This document shows, piece by piece, positions 24,001-30,910 of a stretch of 64,000 nt of DNA. Under the pieces are notes generated by a model. The model saw only the letters and a program-made list of their open reading frames with translations. It was not told the DNA's origin and did no database searches. Origin of the DNA: Hexactinellida sp. DTS-2022 (taxonomy: Eukaryota; Porifera; Hexactinellida); NCBI GenBank assembly GCA_028753945.1, contig JAPNXP010000004.1, positions 4,836,001 through 4,900,000 of the forward strand, read 5' to 3'. A program made the translations under genes and the position numbers. Numbering within the stretch: position 1 is the stretch's first letter; each line of letters starts with the position of its first letter.

Positions 24001-24839
24001 CGAATTGAGGAAAAACTCTGTACTTTTATGAGCAAAACATGAAAAAAAATTAACGATTAAATCAGTTACAAATTGTAATAATTAGGCAGTTCTTCATACA
24101 AAATTGAATTCATATCCGCTGGTTTACTCAATATTGTTCGTAAGTTTATACGGATAAAGACATTGAAAATTTCTGAGGTCAATTATATTATCTAAGTTCC
24201 TTACTAGCTAGTCATTTCAGTTATTTTCTCAATTCTTACCAAATTAATTATCCTCATTATATCCTGGATAAATAATTTAAATATGAACTGAACTATTTGG
24301 TAAGTCTATTTTAGTATAATTATTTTAAGGCCCGACCCCAAGTTGAATAATTAATCTACAATTATCAACTAAAGAACCACAAACCTATTCCCATTTTCAA
24401 AGAACTTACAAGCATTTAGCAAGAAAAATACGATGTTTATGCGAATGAATGGATCATGTTTGATTGGTTGTATAATCTTGTATTTTATAATAATAAACTT
24501 AAACTTAATTAAGGTAATCAGTAGTACGTATCTTAAATTGCTTTCACTTCAAAATTTAGAAATAGCAAAGAGCCACAAGAATAATAGGCCACAATGATAA
24601 TTCGTAATATCATAATTGTGCCGACATTATATAATTATTTTAGATTGTCACTCACCTGTGTGAGGCAATTCTTTCTTCTGTGGCAACTCTGGTGGAGGAA
24701 TGGAACGCGAGATCCCGCCAGGACGTACTTTAGCATTGAAAGATATCTCATTTCTTTTGGTTGGCTTTGTATCTAACTTAGGAATGTTCACGCTCATGAG
24801 TTTACCTTTCTTCGTCTTGCCTTGCTTGAGTTGAGACAT
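3704..24839 (-). CDS. BCL9: BCL9/Legless-like Wnt coactivator, 15 coding exons (gene span)
   Basis: Exons in transcript order: 24839-24656, 22357-22119, 21990-21960, 21206-21164, 19795-19705, 17578-17540, 17279-17112, 16077-15527, 15201-14823, 12472-12167, 11939-11762, 9387-9143, 8583-8101, 6563-5052, 4621-3704. All junctions follow GT-AG and the phases agree, giving 5367 nt and 1788 residues. The key evidence is HD1 at about 750-780 (YVFTTELANKAAAAV...TIVEYH), nearly the BCL9/Legless Pygopus-PHD-binding motif. A possible HD2 (beta-catenin helix) lies at 1704-1723 (LKDREKCLMARLAAMEK). Other features are AT-hooks near 346-352 and 372-379, acidic Ser tracts, and a Q/H tract at 1145-1265. BCL9 bridges beta-catenin to Pygopus in the nucleus. 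The roughly 740 residues before HD1 are unrecognised, and the first exons could belong to a separate gene. RNA evidence is lacking. Confidence 0.75.
3902..3961 (-). other. Candidate HD2 (beta-catenin-binding helix) in the BCL9-like protein
   Basis: LKDREKCLMARLAAMEK resembles the BCL9 HD2 core LEHRERSLQTLRDI: L, RE, a basic residue, a small residue and L fall in register at first, then one extra residue is needed. The order HD1-then-HD2 matches BCL9, although the spacing here is far larger. A helix-by-chance match cannot be excluded. Confidence 0.45.
4667..4804. mobile_element. MITE, 'ataacgaag' family, in BCL9-like intron 14
   Basis: The left part reads tctcgatataacgaagtg and the right end cgttataacgggagtttactg. 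Related fragments lie at 54568-54650 and 59330-59392. Its terminal TA is shared with the next element, which begins at 4807. Confidence 0.55.
4807..5040. mobile_element. 'tacgaaca' MITE interrupted by a hAT-like fragment
   Basis: It starts CAGTAAAATTTCG after TA and ends aacgagagtctactg. After gcgaaatatcggttaa it is broken by about 80 bases starting cagcgattcccaacc (4859-4940), a hAT-type end, and then resumes with ggagtacaaggtt. This is a nested insertion in intron 14. Confidence 0.65.
5052..6563 (-). CDS. BCL9: BCL9-like exon 14 (polyQ exon, 504 codons)
   Basis: Acceptor atccag before GAACTG, donor CTG then GTGAGT, phase 0 at both ends. It begins ELSDDDKTTFYSFDQPPRAP, runs through a Pro/Ser/Asn-rich stretch into the Q/H tract, and ends in a Tyr/Pro-rich region (YARISTPRRD, YPMPAL). 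The reading frame stays open through more than 350 bases of repeat, which supports selection on the tract. Confidence 0.8.
5712..6072 (-). repeat. Polyglutamine/histidine-coding repeat
   Basis: On the coding strand this is mostly CAA with some CAG and CAC, coding for about 120 residues of Q broken by H, K, E, L and M. It contains a clean 78-bp (26-codon) tandem duplication, 5750-5827 and 5828-5905. Confidence 0.9.
6592..6739. mobile_element. Palindromic MITE, 'tagaccgtcta' family, copy 1
   Basis: The ends are cttatatgtagacggtcta and its complement, and the internal stretch repeats the same motif. Related copies lie at 13223-13346, 15343-15500, 20788-20958 and 55242-55395. It lies in BCL9-like intron 13. 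Confidence 0.75.
7677..7758. mobile_element. Short hAT-like MITE
   Basis: The ends are CAGTGGTTTCCAACCTGG and AAGGTTGGGAATCACTG. The remaining intron 13 sequence (6740-7676) is AT-rich with nothing recognised, and 7940-8090 holds a fragment of the 'ttaaccaatgtgtgacagaccatcc' repeat also seen at 52061. Confidence 0.7.
8101..8583 (-). CDS. BCL9: BCL9-like exon 13 (161 codons)
   Basis: Acceptor tctcag before ATCGCG; donor AAG then GTAAGT; phase 0 to 0. It codes for a Ser/Asp/Glu-rich tract (SESSSSSDEDTESSD) and two similar PKTPG motifs, IPKTPGPPPGKK and CPKTPGAG, then DDADDEVEPNG. The same PKTPGP motif occurs in exon 9, which supports one gene. Confidence 0.8.
9143..9387 (-). CDS. BCL9: BCL9-like exon 12, carrying HD1
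   Basis: Acceptor ctctag before GAGTTAAG and donor AAG then GTACAA. It enters with two bases completing a Gly codon and leaves in phase 0. It codes for VKPPPSGPEHPRVAYVF, the HD1 motif, and a basic tail (RRQNLEKRTKSPGQNG). Confidence 0.85.
9257..9349 (-). other. HD1 Pygopus-binding motif of the BCL9-like protein
   Basis: VAYVFTTELANKAAAAV followed by a basic residue, G, and VRTIVEYH matches the conserved V-YVF-TE-ANKAA-AV-G-V-TIV-H pattern of BCL9, BCL9L and Legless. In those proteins it binds the back of the Pygopus PHD finger. This is the strongest identification in the gene. Confidence 0.87.
9437..9593. mobile_element. TA-flanked MITE, 'ataagcaca' family, copy 1
   Basis: It starts CAGTAGATGTCGGATATAAG after TA. 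Subterminal units of the form taagcaca/gttataag repeat inside each arm. Sister copies lie at 12558, 14563, 54834, 57121 and 58995. It lies in BCL9-like intron 11. Confidence 0.8.
10254..10635. mobile_element. TA-flanked MITE with CCTTATTATAAG ends
   Basis: The left end CCTTATTATAAGAAATTAAC mirrors the right end TTAATTTCCTATAATAAGG, and both are flanked by TA. Units of gaaattaacgcg are repeated near both ends. Intron 11. Confidence 0.75.
11273..11480. repeat. Imperfect palindromic repeat rich in 'acttaagt/acttagt'
   Basis: Repeated actaagta/tacttagt units make an imperfect hairpin from ggctttattcactaaac to gacttaactcactaaat. This is probably a decayed MITE. A short gagctcagctctacta palindrome follows at 11487-11515 and matches the family at 55594. 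Confidence 0.5.
11762..11939 (-). CDS. BCL9: BCL9-like exon 11 (acidic serine tract)
   Basis: Acceptor cccacag before GACGCT; donor ACAG then GTACAG; phase 0 in, 1 out. It codes for DAQLTIQSTAAPE, then SSSDSSDSDSTSSSDESDE, then an Asn/Thr-rich segment. The S/D/E run contains many potential CK2 sites. Confidence 0.8.
11978..12118. mobile_element. Fragments of the 'aattatccaggagcg' repeat and a hAT-like end
   Basis: Most of intron 10 is repeat: aattatccaggagcgcgag is shared with 14225, 56030 and 57699, and ggtccacggttgaaaaagg is a hAT-type end. Confidence 0.55.
12167..12472 (-). CDS. BCL9: BCL9-like exon 10 (102 codons)
   Basis: Acceptor tttttcag before GCAACT; donor AAG then GTAGGC; phase 0 to 0. 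It codes for ATESLTILPASSRGKYMPK and a lysine/serine/proline-rich segment without a recognised fold. Confidence 0.75.
12558..12714. mobile_element. TA-flanked MITE, 'ataagcaca' family, copy 2
   Basis: It is 157 bp, begins CAGTGGATGCCGGTTATAAG and ends CCGACATCTACTG, with TA on both sides. It lies in the opposite orientation to the copy at 9437 and has the same length as the copy at 14563. Confidence 0.85.
12829..12988. mobile_element. TA-flanked MITE, 'cagtcgaaaccgg' family, copy 1
   Basis: The left end CAGTTGAAACCGGATATTT mirrors the right end AAATATCCGGTTTCAACTG. The unit ggatatttttaaca is repeated. Other copies: 19876, 26879 and 58121. Confidence 0.8.
13223..13346. mobile_element. 'tagaccgtcta' MITE, copy 2 (degraded), and a 'tcaggtctgctt' fragment downstream
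   Basis: tgtagaccgtctataaaatt and tctagaaatatacggtcac are recognisable. At 13448-13570 follows a piece shared with 15240 and 61690 (caaaccctatgtaagtt, gaccatagggctt). The remainder of intron 9 shows nothing else. Confidence 0.55.
14225..14310. repeat. 'aattatccaggagcg' repeat fragment
   Basis: The stretch from aaattatccaggagcgcgag to cgtatttacaaatggctgta matches 57699-57868. Confidence 0.55.
14563..14719. mobile_element. TA-flanked MITE, 'ataagcaca' family, copy 3
   Basis: 157 bp, CAGTGGATGCCGG to GACATCTACTG, flanked by TA, and almost identical to the copy at 12558 two kilobases away in the same intron. The similarity points to recent mobility or local exchange. Confidence 0.85.
14823..15201 (-). 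CDS. BCL9: BCL9-like exon 9 (126 codons)
   Basis: Acceptor acatag before ATCTGATG; donor AGAAAG then GTATTT. It takes one base to complete an Arg codon from exon 8 and leaves in phase 0. It codes for a basic stretch (TSRKRPPLLSSSSENEDSE) and then IPKTPGPASIAPNPWGDL. Confidence 0.75.
15343..15500. mobile_element. 'tagaccgtcta' MITE, copy 3
   Basis: The ends are acttatatgtagaccgt and gaccgtctacatataag. It fills half of the 325-bp intron 8 and stops 26 bases from the exon 8 donor. Confidence 0.75.
15527..16077 (-). CDS. BCL9: BCL9-like exon 8, two AT-hooks (183 codons + 2)
   Basis: Acceptor tttgtag before ATTCAT; donor AAAAG then GTATTT; phase 0 in, 2 out. It carries two AT-hook motifs, KKRGRPPG and HRGRPKKP, which in other proteins bind the minor groove of AT-rich DNA. 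The exon ends in a charged, probably helical stretch (SMLKEEIKRSEEIKR). No other BCL9 protein I know has AT-hooks. Confidence 0.78.
16569..17092. mobile_element. 'gttcgtattaacc' MITE split by a nested insertion
   Basis: The outer element runs from gaatctcgttagtacgaac to aactaagttctactg. The same element without an insertion is seen at 21549, 59402 and 61074. The inner insertion is annotated separately. Confidence 0.7.
16739..17066. mobile_element. hAT-like element nested in the MITE above
   Basis: The ends are CATAGGCGTCGTTGATG and CATCGACGCCTATG, flanked by ttcgtaat (16731-16738) and ttcgtact (17067-17074), which agree at 7 of 8 positions. It contains a long G run followed by a C run. Confidence 0.78.
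17112..17279 (-). CDS. BCL9: BCL9-like exon 7 (56 codons)
   Basis: Acceptor atatag before AAACTG; donor CAG then GTATTC; phase 0 to 0. It codes for KLKESTEWNSKKSQKTHS, continuing to ISLAKVSSFEEHSQ. No domain is recognised. Confidence 0.7.
17540..17578 (-). CDS. BCL9: BCL9-like exon 6 (microexon, 39 bp)
   Basis: ATTTTAG precedes AGTTCT and ACAAAT precedes GTAAGT. It codes for SSSKDTSHSESTN in phase 0. It is short enough that it could be alternatively skipped without a frameshift. Confidence 0.6.
18599..18726. mobile_element. 'tacgaaca' MITE copy in intron 5
   Basis: It starts CAGTAGACTTAATAGGAACAC after TA, with a tandem of related units inside. A tgtttatttgtccaggtata/gagctacagactt repeat (18835-18905) lies downstream, like 49485-49560. 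The rest of the 2.1-kb intron holds nothing recognised. Confidence 0.65.
19705..19795 (-). CDS. BCL9: BCL9-like exon 5 (91 bp)
   Basis: Acceptor acatag before GACCCTG; donor AGCAAG then GTAACA. It codes for TLKGSSKNQDLISRLELS and continues to SLSKSK. One base completes a Lys codon from exon 4. Confidence 0.65.
19876..20020. mobile_element. TA-flanked MITE, 'cagtcgaaaccgg' family, copy 2
   Basis: The ends are CAGTCGAAATCGGGTTTTTT and AACCCGATTTCGACTG. The unit ggcaaaaaaacccgat is repeated. The TA at its right end adjoins a 'tacgaaca' MITE at about 20025-20192. Confidence 0.8.
20025..20192. mobile_element. 'tacgaaca' MITE abutting the previous element
   Basis: It runs from gttagtacgaacacggata to attatttaacgagagtctactg, the full family layout. 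Confidence 0.7.
20788..20958. mobile_element. 'tagaccgtcta' MITE, copy 4
   Basis: It runs from cttatatgtagaccgtctag to gacggtctacatataagg with internal repeats of the same motif. It is the most complete copy in the window and lies in intron 4 of the BCL9-like gene. Confidence 0.8.
21164..21206 (-). CDS. BCL9: BCL9-like exon 4 (43 bp)
   Basis: The acceptor gtagag before AGGTGG is needed to keep the frame open, since the alternative tag gives a stop. Donor ATAAA then GTGAGT. It codes for EVASNGSKECGKLIK with split end codons. Chosen by phase matching, so less certain. Confidence 0.5.
21549..21713. mobile_element. 'gttcgtattaacc' MITE (uninterrupted copy)
   Basis: It runs from tgaacatcgttaatacgaa to cttacgagattctactg. 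It shows the empty state of the element that is split at 16739. A G-run region (21780-21830) resembling the interior of the 16739 element follows. Confidence 0.65.
21960..21990 (-). CDS. BCL9: BCL9-like exon 3 (31 bp, tentative)
   Basis: aaaaaag precedes TATTCA and AGAGAG precedes GTGAGG. It codes for YSKFFLESKR. It is called because it alone makes the phases of exons 2 and 4 agree. The acceptor is weak. Confidence 0.45.
22119..22357 (-). CDS. BCL9: BCL9-like exon 2 (239 bp)
   Basis: Acceptor ccatag before ACATGC; donor GGCGAG then GTATGC. It joins exon 1 in phase 1 (Asp codon). It codes for MLHPTNSYKLKKLGVSS and a His/Lys/Ser/Thr-rich segment ending KTKAEKKSMSGE. Confidence 0.68.
22599..22679. 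mobile_element. Short MITE, 'tcaggtctgcttattatgaa' family
   Basis: It starts CAATCAGGTCTGCTTATTA and ends TAATAAAATAACCTGACTG, bounded by TA. Relatives lie at 52929-53010 and 61678. The rest of intron 1 (22680-24655) shows no feature I can support. Confidence 0.7.
24656..24839 (-). CDS. BCL9: BCL9-like exon 1 with the start codon
   Basis: It opens with ATG in the context ggctATGtctc and codes for MSQLKQGKTKKGKLMSVN and continues to PPPELPQKKELPHT; donor ACACAG then GTGAGT, phase 1. It is strongly basic and may hold a nuclear localisation signal. No earlier in-frame ATG is seen before a stop. An upstream non-coding exon cannot be excluded. Confidence 0.6.
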
Positions 24840-25792
24840 AGCCAGGGTTGGGAGTCTATTAATTAATATTGTCCCATATTTTATCCCACTGCTAGGCTAA
24901 ATATAAATAGTTTATTCAATAAATTATACAATAGATTGAAATTGGTATCAATAACGTATGTATGTGGTATACGATAATAACAATGTGGGAAAAACCGCGA
25001 ATTTAAGTTATTGATTTAATCTAACTTGTAATAAGATAACTTGTCTATAGAGAAGAAACACAATTCTCAGTGATTTATGGAATTCAGGTACAATAACATT
25101 GCAATTGGAGGAACTAATACAGTCACTTAAATCGTTATTAGTGCCTATTCTACGTACAAGCTGGAATATACCAGTAATGTATGCCATCTGAGTCTGTTAA
25201 TTAATATACTTATTATCTGTGCATACAAATATTATTATATCCTAGAGAATAAATTCCAATATCTATTACCTAGGGATTGAAAGGGTTACATGGAATTTTG
25301 TTTGCTAAATTATTGTTCGTATTGTAGTCTTTTCTGAGGAAAATATAATTATATTTTCTGTTAATAAAATTAAGTCAGCGTATGATGATATAATTACTTT
25401 TAATTGTGTTTAGCACAGAATTAATACCCTATGATATTGCTTATCAATAAATTAGTAAATACCATTGAGTAGCAAGTGTAACTTAGGTAAATTGATATTT
25501 CTAATTACAACAAATCATATAAACGGTAAATATAGAAATCCTAAAAATGGGGACAAGTTTATTTCTTAATAGTTAAGCATTAATCAATTATGCAATATTT
25601 GTAAAGAACAATTGAGTTTGCCATAACATTATTAAGGATTGTTGTCTTACAATGTATTTATTTTATTCAAGGACCTTTAAACCTGTGTGAAAATGTTCAC
25701 GAAGTTTTAGTAATATTTAATGGTAGTCAAGAGTAGACTCACGAAAATGCAAATATAGGTTAATTAACGTAAACAAGGTTAAATTCCCCTAG
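24840..25792. other. Intergenic, nothing recognised
   Basis: AT-rich sequence that includes the presumed promoter side of the BCL9-like gene. At 25737-25790 a fragment of a 'tacgaaca' MITE (ggttaaattcccctag) is cut by the next element. Confidence 0.4.
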
Positions 25793-26749
25793 CCATGGCC
25801 TACTATAATACGGCTATACATGCTGCCGAATCATAGTAGAAAATAAGAGTCAGTTTTTGTAATTTTATTCTAAGCTAAACTATGCTTCCTAATGGCGCCT
25901 AAACAGCTTAAACACTAATCTCAGATTCTCAAAACAGACTCCATTGGACTCGCAATGGTTGATTACACCATACACAATGCAAATTATGCCAATAGGAACA
26001 GGGGCGTAGCTACAGGGCGGCGGCATAAATTGTAGTCTAGTTTACAACACAAAAAGAGTCGACGATAATAATTATCTTTGATAATGATATTTAACAATAG
26101 GAAACCAAACATTACATACCCTTTGGTTTCAATTAGATTGCGTTGATTCAATTCAATTCAATTTGATACATCCATGTTCAGTTGTTAAAATAGCAGCATT
26201 TGTCAATGAATAAATAATACAACAGTGGCGCAAACAGGGGGCGCGTGCGCCCTCACGCAAAAAGTTGAAGGGGGGGCAATATTAATGGTGCGGGTGTAAA
26301 TTCCATCGATATTTGCAATTTTATTGCCAATATATTTGGATATTTACATTAGTTAGTATGAACTTATTACTCTATTGGTTCCATGAATGGTTACAAATCG
26401 ATATCTGGGTATCTCACAATCAATTTTTTTTCTGGGGGGCAAGCCTCAAGACCACCCAAAGGGTCGCTCGCTACACTCGCTCCGCGACACAATTTAACCA
26501 CATACTGGAAAAACTTTGCGCCCATGATACAAACAATAAATATAAGTTGTAAATAACACCATAATTTATTGAAATAGACATCCAACTTAAAAGTGATATG
26601 GGTGCCGAAGGGCCGCATAGGTGTAAGCTACACCTCTGAATAGGAAGCATAGATTAGCTTAGAATAAAATAGTTAGCTTAGAATAAAATTACAAAACTGG
26701 ACTCTTATTTTCTACTATGATTCGGCAGCCGTATTATAGTAGGCCATGG
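25793..26749. mobile_element. Long-TIR element with CCATGGCCTACT ends, copy 1
   Basis: The left end CCATGGCCTACTATAATACG mirrors the right end at 26730-26749. Arms of about 100 bp carry ctatgattcggcagc, the agtcc/ggact region and a tagcttagaataaaa unit. The interior (about 26215-26625) looks like another inserted repeat beginning cagtggcgcaaacaggggg. The family recurs at 40495. Confidence 0.75.
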
Positions 26750-26878
26750 CTAAATCTACCAGGGATGTTTTCGAAGTATGTATATTTTCAAATCTTATTG
26801 TAAATACAGGTTGCTAGCAAATAAAAACCGAAAGTTGTTCAAAGCAAATTCCATAAGCGATATTATAAGTAAGGTATA

Positions 26879-27045
26879 CAGTCGAAACCGGTTTATTCTA
26901 ACTCGGGTTATTCTAACTTATCGGTTTATTCTAACTATTAGTAATGCAATATTTTGTAAGAAATTCCAATTATAGTGTATTTTTCATCGGTTTTTTCTAA
27001 CTATTTTTACTGTAAAGAAATGGTTAGAAAAACAGGTTTCAACTG
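26879..27045. mobile_element. TA-flanked MITE, 'cagtcgaaaccgg' family, copy 3
   Basis: It runs from CAGTCGAAACCGGTTTATTC to AACAGGTTTCAACTG between TAs. The unit ggtttattctaact occurs three times in the left arm. Confidence 0.85.
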
Positions 27046-27282
27046 TACGTATAATACGTATTGCACGTATTATGTATCCAATAAAAGACGTATTAAACAA
27101 CTAAGGTATTTAGAAAGAGGTACCTTGCAGATACAATTACCTCGCAGCAAACAACTAACCATAGAGTGTATACGTGTGTGTAAATATCTAAACCGTACAC
27201 ATGGAATAGCCCTCATTTATCTAAATGTTATTTTACTATTCTCTTCTATTAAAAGGAAAAAGAACTACTGAAGTAATATACT

Positions 27283-27593
27283 GTACTATTTAGGGAGTGT
27301 AAATCTATTTACGGAACTGTTACTAGAAAATTGATCCCCGAAAAAATTGGTTCGGGGGGGACCAATATTCCATGGAATTTTGGCCCCCCGGACCAATTTT
27401 TCGTGGCCCAATTTACCAGTACAGGCTTATTTATAAAAAATTTGGTCCCAATATGGCGAAGAATCGCCTAGGCTACTATTCTAGTAAATACGGTAGCTAA
27501 ATAAACACAAACCTCAGAGGGACCAATTTTCCAAGGGAACCAAAATTTCCGTGACAGTACTATTTAGGGAGTGTAAAGTCTATTTACGGAACT
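27283..27593. repeat. 240-bp segment between 36-bp direct repeats
   Basis: gtactatttagggagtgta and the following tctatttacggaact occur at 27283-27318 and again at 27558-27593, with one base inserted. Between them lies a G/C-run palindromic segment (ggttcgggggggacc and ggccccccggacc) and a fragment of the cctaggctactattc repeat. Confidence 0.65.
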
Positions 27594-27837
27594 ACTAACT
27601 CTTCAAATTACGTTGCGATTTGTCTGCATACCTGAGGATGTTATACGTATCCTCGAAGGAGCAGCCTGACGGACTGGTGTTAGCAATCATAACAGTTCTG
27701 CAGTCTCCTCCGGGGCTTGCTGTCCCTGTACGAATGTGGGACTTGTTATACTTATTTCCTAACGACAGGAGAGACCGATTGATATTTCCCCTCTTAATAG
27801 CACAACATTACACAGTTCATAGAAATGGAGATTCATC

Positions 27838-27912
27838 TATACAAGCTGCTCGTCCGCGCTACCCACATTCTTACAACTTGCACTCGGGCCTGCGGACCTC
27901 GCTTGTATTTAA
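27838..27912. repeat. Dispersed 'gctgctcgtccgcgct' repeat, copy 1
   Basis: It runs from acaagctgctcgtccgcgct to cctcgcttgtattt, with inverted ends. Copies: 35845-35910 and, inverted, 50455-50525. A gaaaaaaccggttttttcc-like stretch follows at 27985-28035 and again at 28260-28345. Confidence 0.65.
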
Positions 27913-28379
27913 AACACATGACTTTTCGAATTAAATGCCGGTTGTATTTAATTACATACTCCAATAGACGCAGTGTTTGCCAGAAAAGACCACCCCGGAA
28001 AAAACCGGTTTTTCCACCCCGGAAAAGGGCAGTAAATTTGGAAAAAAACACTTATGACCATATATGGCAACACTATAGGCCCATTTATGGTCAGCTTCTA
28101 TTTGCAAGAGACAGATATTTTAAAGAGATTCTACACTTCTAGTGCCAACGATTGTTAAATTTAGGATTTTTGAGAGTGGATCCCTAATGTTAAACAAAGG
28201 TTAGTGGATTAACCACTAAATACACCGAAATACGTATATTAATTACGCGTAGGCCAGTCAATAGAAAAAGGCAGAAAAGTCCAGAAAAGGGCGGTTTTTT
28301 CCACCTGCCCCGGTCTTTTCTAGAAAATGGCGGTTTTTTTCCGAACACTGAAATATATGTAATGCAAATTGATTAATGT

Positions 28380-28700
28380 ATGTGCATGATTGAGCTCAAA
28401 CTGAATCTAGGCGCCTATAAAAAACTGTCGGTTATGTAACGAAAAATTAACAAAAAATATACCCCCTCACCCTACATCACGCTTTTGCCATTTTGTAATA
28501 AAAAAGGACAGAATGTAACACTTACCCCTTGAGCATTGTCTATTTATATCCGTTGGCCCCAGCCATAGGTATATACGTATAAGGACAGAGCAAATATATT
28601 GGTAAATACTAATCAGCGCCTGTATTGTTGAATATTTATGCTAATTAGAACTGTCAGGGCAATCCTAAATTGAAACATTGAGTTGGCCCATCTCATGTAT
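28380..28700. repeat. Dispersed repeat, inverted copy of 49990-50410
   Basis: Shared blocks include tctaggcgcctataaaaa, aacgaaaaattaacaaaaaa, ccagccataggtatatac and aatactaatcagcgcctgta. They appear in the same order on the opposite strand at 50.0-50.4 kb. Class unknown; no coding capacity. Confidence 0.65.
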
Positions 28701-29269
28701 CATGTATGTATAATATTAAGCTTTAAGCTTAATTAGGACAGACTCACATAGCACAATAATCAATAAATACGAAATGAGTAACTCGGTTGCAAAATAGAAT
28801 AAGCTTACTTAAATAGATTTCACATTACAGTAATTAATTAATTAATATTAGGAGTGTGTTTGAACGGGTAAGGCAAAGTATCGCGGTGACCATATAATTC
28901 GAAGGAATAATATGATGAAATAGTGGATAACGGTTATAAGAACAAAACCGACAAATCTCTTTACCGGTTACAAACATTTTATATTGTGCCGATAACACAA
29001 TAGTGAGCCAGTAATTAGATGAGTGCTTTGATTTGCATAATACACCTCCTGTAGAACTCTATACATCAGAGTACATTGCATCAAGTTTAGAGTTTGCACT
29101 AATATTTCGGCAAAAACAAAACAAGAGGCATACACAACTAATTCAATTCAAATTAACAAACATTTATAAAGAATTCAGGAGAGTCTCAATACAGGTACAA
29201 GTTAGGAAAGGAATAGGAAAGTAGAAAAAGTAAGGAAAGGAAATGTTAGATATGTAGTTATTGTCAGAT

Positions 29270-30517
29270 TCAAAATAATTGAATGCAATGTTCGGGGTTG
29301 TCAGATGTGATAATAATCCTCCCTTCTACATCAATTGTTATTCCCCTCGGCCATATGAATTCTCCTCTCTTTTCTCCCTCTCTACCGAATCTGTGGATCA
29401 GCTCTCCTCCAAAAGAGAAGATAGAAATACAATGCCTATAGTTGTCAGTAATGAGAATATTTGAGGATTTATCGAGAATTAAATAAGAAGGTGTAACAAC
29501 CGGATTACCTTCGCCACTAGGAATCATCTCCCGAATCAATTGATGAGAATATGTGTATAGAGACACACAGGGATTACGACAAGACAATACCACAATCTCA
29601 TCGGAAGTTAGTTCGACATCTTTAGCTCCATAAATATCATTAATAAAAGAGTTGAATTTGAGATCTAAATTCAAACATTGAATTCTAGCATTTCCAGATT
29701 CAGCTATATATATTCTATCTCTGTCAGTGGAAATATCAAGTCCTCTTGGTTGGTTAAACTGCAATTTATTATTTCCTTTCTTCCCAACTGAGTTAAGATA
29801 TTTCCCTTCTGTAGAATACACATTGAGACAATGAGAGCTATACTGTATGACATATGCCTTGTTCTGTTTGATACAAATGCCAATTGGTGCGTTCATCTTT
29901 TCACTGAATTGGAATACAAATTCAAATGATTGGTTATAAACTTGAACACGGTCATTACCTCCATCACAAATGTAAATATTATTATTCACAGGATTAATAG
30001 TTATACCATTTGGATACCCGAACACACCAGGTGAAGAAGATTTTTTCTTGTTGCATTTCCCAAATACCGCAACAGGATCTCCTATCTGCTTGTAGTCTCG
30101 TATTCCTTCTTTCACAGCATTAAGTCGTATCTCCCCTGCTACACTCAGTTTCTTCTCCAGCTCCACATCCCATTCCAATGACACACTCTTGTAGCTATCT
30201 TTTGATGTTCGGAGTTTAGTGTTTAGTTCTTTAATGTGTGCATCAATTAAAGCTAAATTCTGATCAAGAATTTCTTTATTTATATTCTTTGTAAGTGCGC
30301 TCTTAAGAGCTTCTTTAGAAACAGTTAACTCCTTCATTTGCAGAACTAATTCACGTCCATTGTACTCGTCTACCAATCTCTGTAACTCTGCTAACAGATC
30401 GGCTTCTCTGGCCTGTAGCAGCTCGTGAGCTCTTATGAACTTAGTTTGTATCTCGCTACGCACTCTCTCCACGTGAGAGAGGAAACTCTCTTCTCCCACA
30501 CCATAAGCACTAGCCAT
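29270..30517 (-). CDS. Coiled-coil/NHL-repeat protein, copy A
   Basis: Intronless, 415 residues. Residues 10-155 are predicted coiled coil by heptad-like sequence (FLSHVERVRSEIQTKFI, LQAREADLLAELQRLVDEY), the part that follows the B-boxes in TRIM proteins. Residues about 165-415 form an NHL beta-propeller of roughly six blades, with units such as GYPNGITINPVNNNIYICD, QPRGLDISTDRDRIYIAE and WPRGITIDVEGRIIITSD. No RING or B-box is present, so ubiquitin-ligase activity is not supported. NHL propellers bind RNA or protein; the ligand here is unknown. It is the first of four tandem copies, all open. The start is the ATG in cagtgttctaca-preceded context, conserved in copies A-C. A possible TATA-like aatataaag lies about 75 bases upstream. 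Confidence 0.88.
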   Translation of the reverse strand: MASAYGVGEESFLSHVERVRSEIQTKFIRAHELLQAREADLLAELQRLVDEYNGRELVLQMKELTVSKEALKSALTKNINKEILDQNLALIDAHIKELNTKLRTSKDSYKSVSLEWDVELEKKLSVAGEIRLNAVKEGIRDYKQIGDPVAVFGKCNKKKSSSPGVFGYPNGITINPVNNNIYICDGGNDRVQVYNQSFEFVFQFSEKMNAPIGICIKQNKAYVIQYSSHCLNVYSTEGKYLNSVGKKGNNKLQFNQPRGLDISTDRDRIYIAESGNARIQCLNLDLKFNSFINDIYGAKDVELTSDEIVVLSCRNPCVSLYTYSHQLIREMIPSGEGNPVVTPSYLILDKSSNILITDNYRHCISIFSFGGELIHRFGREGEKRGEFIWPRGITIDVEGRIIITSDNPEHCIQLF

Positions 30518-30910
30518 TGTACAGTGTTCTACAAATGAATAGTAAATTCATTGAATACACAGAATCGAAAAATAGAGTCAAATCTGTAGCTTTATATTTA
30601 AGAACTGGTGTAACAGCCCAGATTATACCCGGGTATAGTCTAGGCTAGGACAGATTATACTCTCTGTCATGTTAAAATGGCAGCCATTGTCATGTGCAAA
30701 ATGTGGGGCGTCTGGTGTAATCTATGTATACATAAATCCCATCATACACGATGCAACTTTGTTGCATGCAACATTGGAATATACAAGGTGCAACAATTTT
30801 GCATGAAATATCGCAAAAACAAATTTGTATGCAACATTCCAAATATACGATGCAACTTTATTCACTATCTAAATTTCTTTGTAATAAACAAATAAACTTA
30901 TGTCCCATCT

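Noticed and set aside
26778-27271. Two consecutive plus-strand frames (65 and 98 codons)
   Set aside because: They span the TA-flanked MITE at 26879-27045 and contain only low-information sequence.
27620-28142. Plus-strand frames of about 105 codons
   Set aside because: They cover the dispersed GC-rich repeat and palindromic sequence; no domain.
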